Part shown: positions 30,301-33,225 of the stretch, one piece after another
Numbering within the stretch: the first letter of the stretch is position 1
Layout: each line of letters opens with the position of its first letter
DNA from: an uncultured Parvularculaceae bacterium
GTDB lineage: Bacteria; Pseudomonadota; Alphaproteobacteria; Caulobacterales; Parvularculaceae
Assembly: GCA_938015425.1 (NCBI GenBank)
Contig: CALLPQ010000038.1
Coordinates: forward strand, 1 to 33,225
Reading direction: 5' to 3'
Length of the DNA stretch: 33,225 nucleotides
Made by a program: the position numbers and the translations under genes
Notes under the pieces: model-generated
Told to the model about the DNA's origin: nothing
What the model saw: the letters and a program-made list of their open reading frames with translations, nothing else
Databases searched by the model: none

Positions 30301-33225
30301 ATGCGCAAGCAAATCGCCGCCATATCCATGATCATGAAGTCCGTCGGCAATAAAGCCGATTGTGCGCGTGATAAAAATCGAGGTCTACGGCCGCTTTCAG
30401 ACAATTCAGGAACCCCCAACAAAAGACTCACCAAGGTTTTATTAACCTCGACCTCTTTGGTCAGCAATTTTATTGCCGCCACTTTTGCGATCGGGGCTTT
30501 TAACAATGCCTACGCTCAAGACGCAGAGGCCGCAAAAGGGGTTAGCGTCACAGACCCAATGCTCATCGGTATTGCTGGCCTGACCGGCATTACTTTTGCC
30601 ACTATTTTATGGGCCATGAGGATGTGGCTTGCCTCCAAGACCATTTCATCGGACTGGTCCCAAAGTCTTGCCCACATGGAAGCCCAGCTTGAAAAATCCG
30701 ATGCGGTCCTAGCCGCCCACCCCGGTCTGGTGTTGGTTTGGGAAGACGATTTTAATGCCTTGGAAAATGGTTGGGGTACCCCCAAAATTTTGGGTGGCCC
30801 CGCAGCGCTAGCATCTCTTTTATCTTTTTCCGCCAATTTTGATAAATCCAACAAAAATAGTGAGGGCACGCCCCACACCCCTGTTGGACAATTATTGGAA
30901 AGTCTTGGCGATCTGCATGTGGAAGACGACACTGACGAGCCAAAATCATTACGCGAAAAGCTTCATGATTTACGCGCCCACGGACTGTCTTTTTCCGGCG
31001 CCGTTGTGACATTAGAAGGGCGTGCCATCGAAGCCGATGGCCGGGTGGCCGGAAGTCAGGTTGGGTTATGGCTCACCGACCCAGCCGCACGCATGGCTGA
31101 AGATGATGGCATGCTCGGCAAAGTCCGTGAACGGGCAATTGATTTACACGGTGCTTTGTCTTTCCTTGAAAGAACATCTATTCCCACTTGGCGCCGAGAC
31201 GCCAATTTAAAATTAACCTGGGTTAATCGCGCTTTTTGCGAAGCCGTTGAAAGCCATTCCCCTGCGGAAGTTTTAAGAAAACAAATCGAGCTTGACCCAG
31301 CTGCCAAGAAAATTGCCGAAGAAGCCAGCGAAACCTTAAAGAAAGCCGTCGGCCAGATTGTTATTAACATCAATGGTGAACGCAAAGTTTTACAAATCGT
31401 CGAAACACCCATGCATTCTTCGAGCGGTGCCTCCATTGGCGGTGTTGCCTTGGATTATACAGAGCTGGATCGCGCGAAAAAAGATCTAACAGAACATGTA
31501 GAAGCAAACCGGCGGATTCTTGACGAAATTCCCTCAGCCGTTGCATTGTTTGGTGTGGATCAAACGCTTGCCTATTATAATCAGGCCTTCCAACAATTAT
31601 GGTCACTAGAAGACGCTGATTTAGCAGGACGCCCCACCCATGGGGAAATTCTGGACGATCTCGATCACAGCGGTAAGCTGCAAGAACGGGGGCAAGACTA
31701 TAATGAATGGAAAGCTGAACAGCTTGCTTTATATACTGGTGAATTAGCCGCGCCCGGCAGCGAGAGAGACGGAAGTGCGCCAACAGAATTATGGAATTTG
31801 CCCGATGGCCGCACCATCAAAGTATCACGCGAGCGTCACACAATGGGCGGCGTTCTCCTGATTTTTGAAGATGTCACAGAAAACCTAAAACTCGAGACCA
31901 AATATAACACGCAAATTAAAGTTCAACATTCCACCCTTAACAATCTTTCAGAAGGTGTGGCTGTATTTTCAAGTGACGGCATTTTAAGACTTTATAACGA
32001 AGCGTTTCGTGAGCTTTGGCGTCTTGGCAAAGATTTTGTTGAGGCTAATCCGCATATTGATAAAGTTACGCACACCATGTCCCATCTTCTGCATGAAGAA
32101 GATGGAATTCTACAAGAGATAAAACACCGCGTTACCTCCATGACGGCAGAAGGTCGAAAGCCACTGCGTAATGAAGAAATCAATCTACGCGACGGGCGCA
32201 GTTTTTCATGCAGCACCGAACCTTTGCCGGACGGGGCAAGTCTTGTACATTTTCTGGATATCACAGACTCGCGCGAACGCGAGAAGGAACTGCGCGAGCG
32301 TAACGACATTCTTGAAGCCGTTGGCAATATGAAATCAAAATTTGCTGACCATGTTTCTCACCAGTTACGTACACCCCTTGCGACGATTGTGGGCTTTTCT
32401 GAAATGTTGGAAAGCCAGATGTTTGGTGTTTTGAATGAACGGCAAAAAGATTACATCTCCGATGTTCTAACGGCCTCCTATCATTTACGCGACCTTATTG
32501 ACGATGTGATTGATTTAACGACTATTGATGCGGGCCAAATGTCACTCGAAATCAGTGATGTGGATATTCGCAATCTTGTTGAAAGCGCCGCAACCTATGC
32601 GGCCTTAAAGGCTGAGGACACACAAGTCTCTCTAAAGATTGACTGCCCAAAAGACATTGGTGTCATTCAGGCCGACGAACAAAGATTAAAGCAGGTCCTG
32701 TTTAATTTACTATCAAACGCTTTTGCCTATACCGGCTCTGGCGGGCAAGTGGTTATTGGCGCTGATCGAACCGCGGATATGGCAAGATTGTGGGTATCGG
32801 ATACAGGACGCGGGGTTTCCCCCGAAGATCAAGCCAAAGCGTTCGACGCGTTTGAAAGCCGCGGCCCCAGTGCGGGCGTTGGCCTTGGTTTGGCATTGGT
32901 GGAACGCTTTATCAAACTTCATGGGGGTTGGGCGCGGCTGGAAAGTTCCGCCGGCGAAGGTACACGGGTGACTTGTCATCTGCCTATTTCACATGCCGCT
33001 CTTGGTGATGATCAATATTCCGGCAATACCGATATAGCTTCACCTTACACAGAGCAAATGCAAACGGATGACAACTCGGCAACACCGCAATCTCCAGACA
33101 ATGGTATTACACCTAAAAGTCGGGCCGCAACTGAAGACCCAACCAGCGCCGTTTTGTCAAAAATAAATCCAAAGGCAAAAAAAAAACCCTCCGTTAAAAG
33201 GAAAAAACCGATAACAAAAAATAAA
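30301..33225 (+). CDS. Membrane-bound multi-PAS sensor histidine kinase (3' end outside window)
   Basis: The frame is open from ATG 30301 to the right edge: 975 codons, no stop. Two N-terminal hydrophobic segments (about 47-70, ending AYA/Q, and 82-104) suggest a signal-anchored membrane protein. Three PAS-like units follow at about 290-390, 405-520 and 545-660 (for example ILDEIPSAVALFGVDQTLAY and LNNLSEGVAVFSSDGILRLY). The HisKA domain has FADHVSHQLRTPLATIVGFS with phospho-acceptor His687. The ATPase domain has QVLFNLLSNAF (N box, about 798), VSDTGRGVSPED (about 831) and GVGLGLALVERF. It has no receiver domain before the edge; a Lys-rich tail (about 950-975) is at the end. Unlike DivL, the acceptor is His, not Tyr. 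Similar kinases in alphaproteobacteria precede tsaE, but that gene is outside the window. ATG 30301 has only a weak site (GAAAGAG); TTG 30289 is an alternative. Confidence 0.9.
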   Translation, partial: MRKQIAAISMIMKSVGNKADCARDKNRGLRPLSDNSGTPNKRLTKVLLTSTSLVSNFIAATFAIGAFNNAYAQDAEAAKGVSVTDPMLIGIAGLTGITFATILWAMRMWLASKTISSDWSQSLAHMEAQLEKSDAVLAAHPGLVLVWEDDFNALENGWGTPKILGGPAALASLLSFSANFDKSNKNSEGTPHTPVGQLLESLGDLHVEDDTDEPKSLREKLHDLRAHGLSFSGAVVTLEGRAIEADGRVAGSQVGLWLTDPAARMAEDDGMLGKVRERAIDLHGALSFLERTSIPTWRRDANLKLTWVNRAFCEAVESHSPAEVLRKQIELDPAAKKIAEEASETLKKAVGQIVININGERKVLQIVETPMHSSSGASIGGVALDYTELDRAKKDLTEHVEANRRILDEIPSAVALFGVDQTLAYYNQAFQQLWSLEDADLAGRPTHGEILDDLDHSGKLQERGQDYNEWKAEQLALYTGELAAPGSERDGSAPTELWNLPDGRTIKVSRERHTMGGVLLIFEDVTENLKLETKYNTQIKVQHSTLNNLSEGVAVFSSDGILRLYNEAFRELWRLGKDFVEANPHIDKVTHTMSHLLHEEDGILQEIKHRVTSMTAEGRKPLRNEEINLRDGRSFSCSTEPLPDGASLVHFLDITDSREREKELRERNDILEAVGNMKSKFADHVSHQLRTPLATIVGFSEMLESQMFGVLNERQKDYISDVLTASYHLRDLIDDVIDLTTIDAGQMSLEISDVDIRNLVESAATYAALKAEDTQVSLKIDCPKDIGVIQADEQRLKQVLFNLLSNAFAYTGSGGQVVIGADRTADMARLWVSDTGRGVSPEDQAKAFDAFESRGPSAGVGLGLALVERFIKLHGGWARLESSAGEGTRVTCHLPISHAALGDDQYSGNTDIASPYTEQMQTDDNSATPQSPDNGITPKSRAATEDPTSAVLSKINPKAKKKPSVKRKKPITKNK

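Noticed and set aside
30228-30932. Two minus-strand frames opposite the PAS kinase
   Set aside because: They are antisense shadows; the plus-strand frame runs 975 codons with clear PAS, HisKA and ATPase domains.
1-33225. CRISPR array, prophage or integron
   Set aside because: No regularly spaced repeats, phage structural genes or integrase were seen anywhere in the window.

Overview
The window looks like a chromosomal stretch from an alphaproteobacterium with a moderately AT-leaning genome. The evidence is a DUF2794 protein (a family I know only from Alphaproteobacteria), a type-B-like PutA without a DNA-binding domain, a glutathione reductase with a CVIRGC redox site next to rpiA, and a large membrane-bound multi-PAS histidine kinase of the alphaproteobacterial DivL/PleC-like type. 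Genus cannot be assigned from sequence alone.

Layout. 1-381: frameshifted remnant of an IS481-type transposase just downstream of nusG. 382-1339: secE-nusG on the minus strand, behind a leader with nested inverted repeats. 1633-4348: a sirtuin, a divergent patatin-like lipase and a convergent membrane-anchored ClpP-fold protein. 4426-9929: divergent mmsA and putA (valine and proline catabolism). 10181-12256: LytS-type kinase and LytTR regulator, directly abutting. 12317-15729 (minus): AEC transporter, exported carboxylesterase and a UPF0178 protein, probably co-transcribed. 16167-18795: DUF2794 protein, a TTC38-like TPR protein and a Bax-inhibitor-1 membrane protein with a clear terminator. 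19123-21775: rsmB and a divergent exported YbjN-domain protein. 21935-26134 (minus): glmU, rpiA, an unknown protein and gor, with short gaps. 26236-30048: gph, a 72-residue unknown, an XRE regulator with an S24-like fold lacking the peptidase dyad, a GST-like protein and a four-helix membrane protein. 30301-33225: the histidine kinase, running off the right edge.

Most genes are housekeeping or central metabolism: transcription and secretion (nusG, secE), rRNA methylation (rsmB), cell-envelope precursor (glmU), pentose phosphate pathway (rpiA), thiol redox (gor), amino-acid catabolism (putA, mmsA) and two-component signalling. I did not find a CRISPR array, prophage, tRNA or complete defence island. 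The most unusual signals are small-scale: the IS remnant where rplK is normally found, 15-bp in-frame tandem duplications in the sirtuin and at the gph start, an AEC transporter whose best ribosome-binding site points to an ATC codon, several inverted repeats in gene leaders, and the regulator with an apparently dead S24 domain. Proposals of new biology here are tentative.
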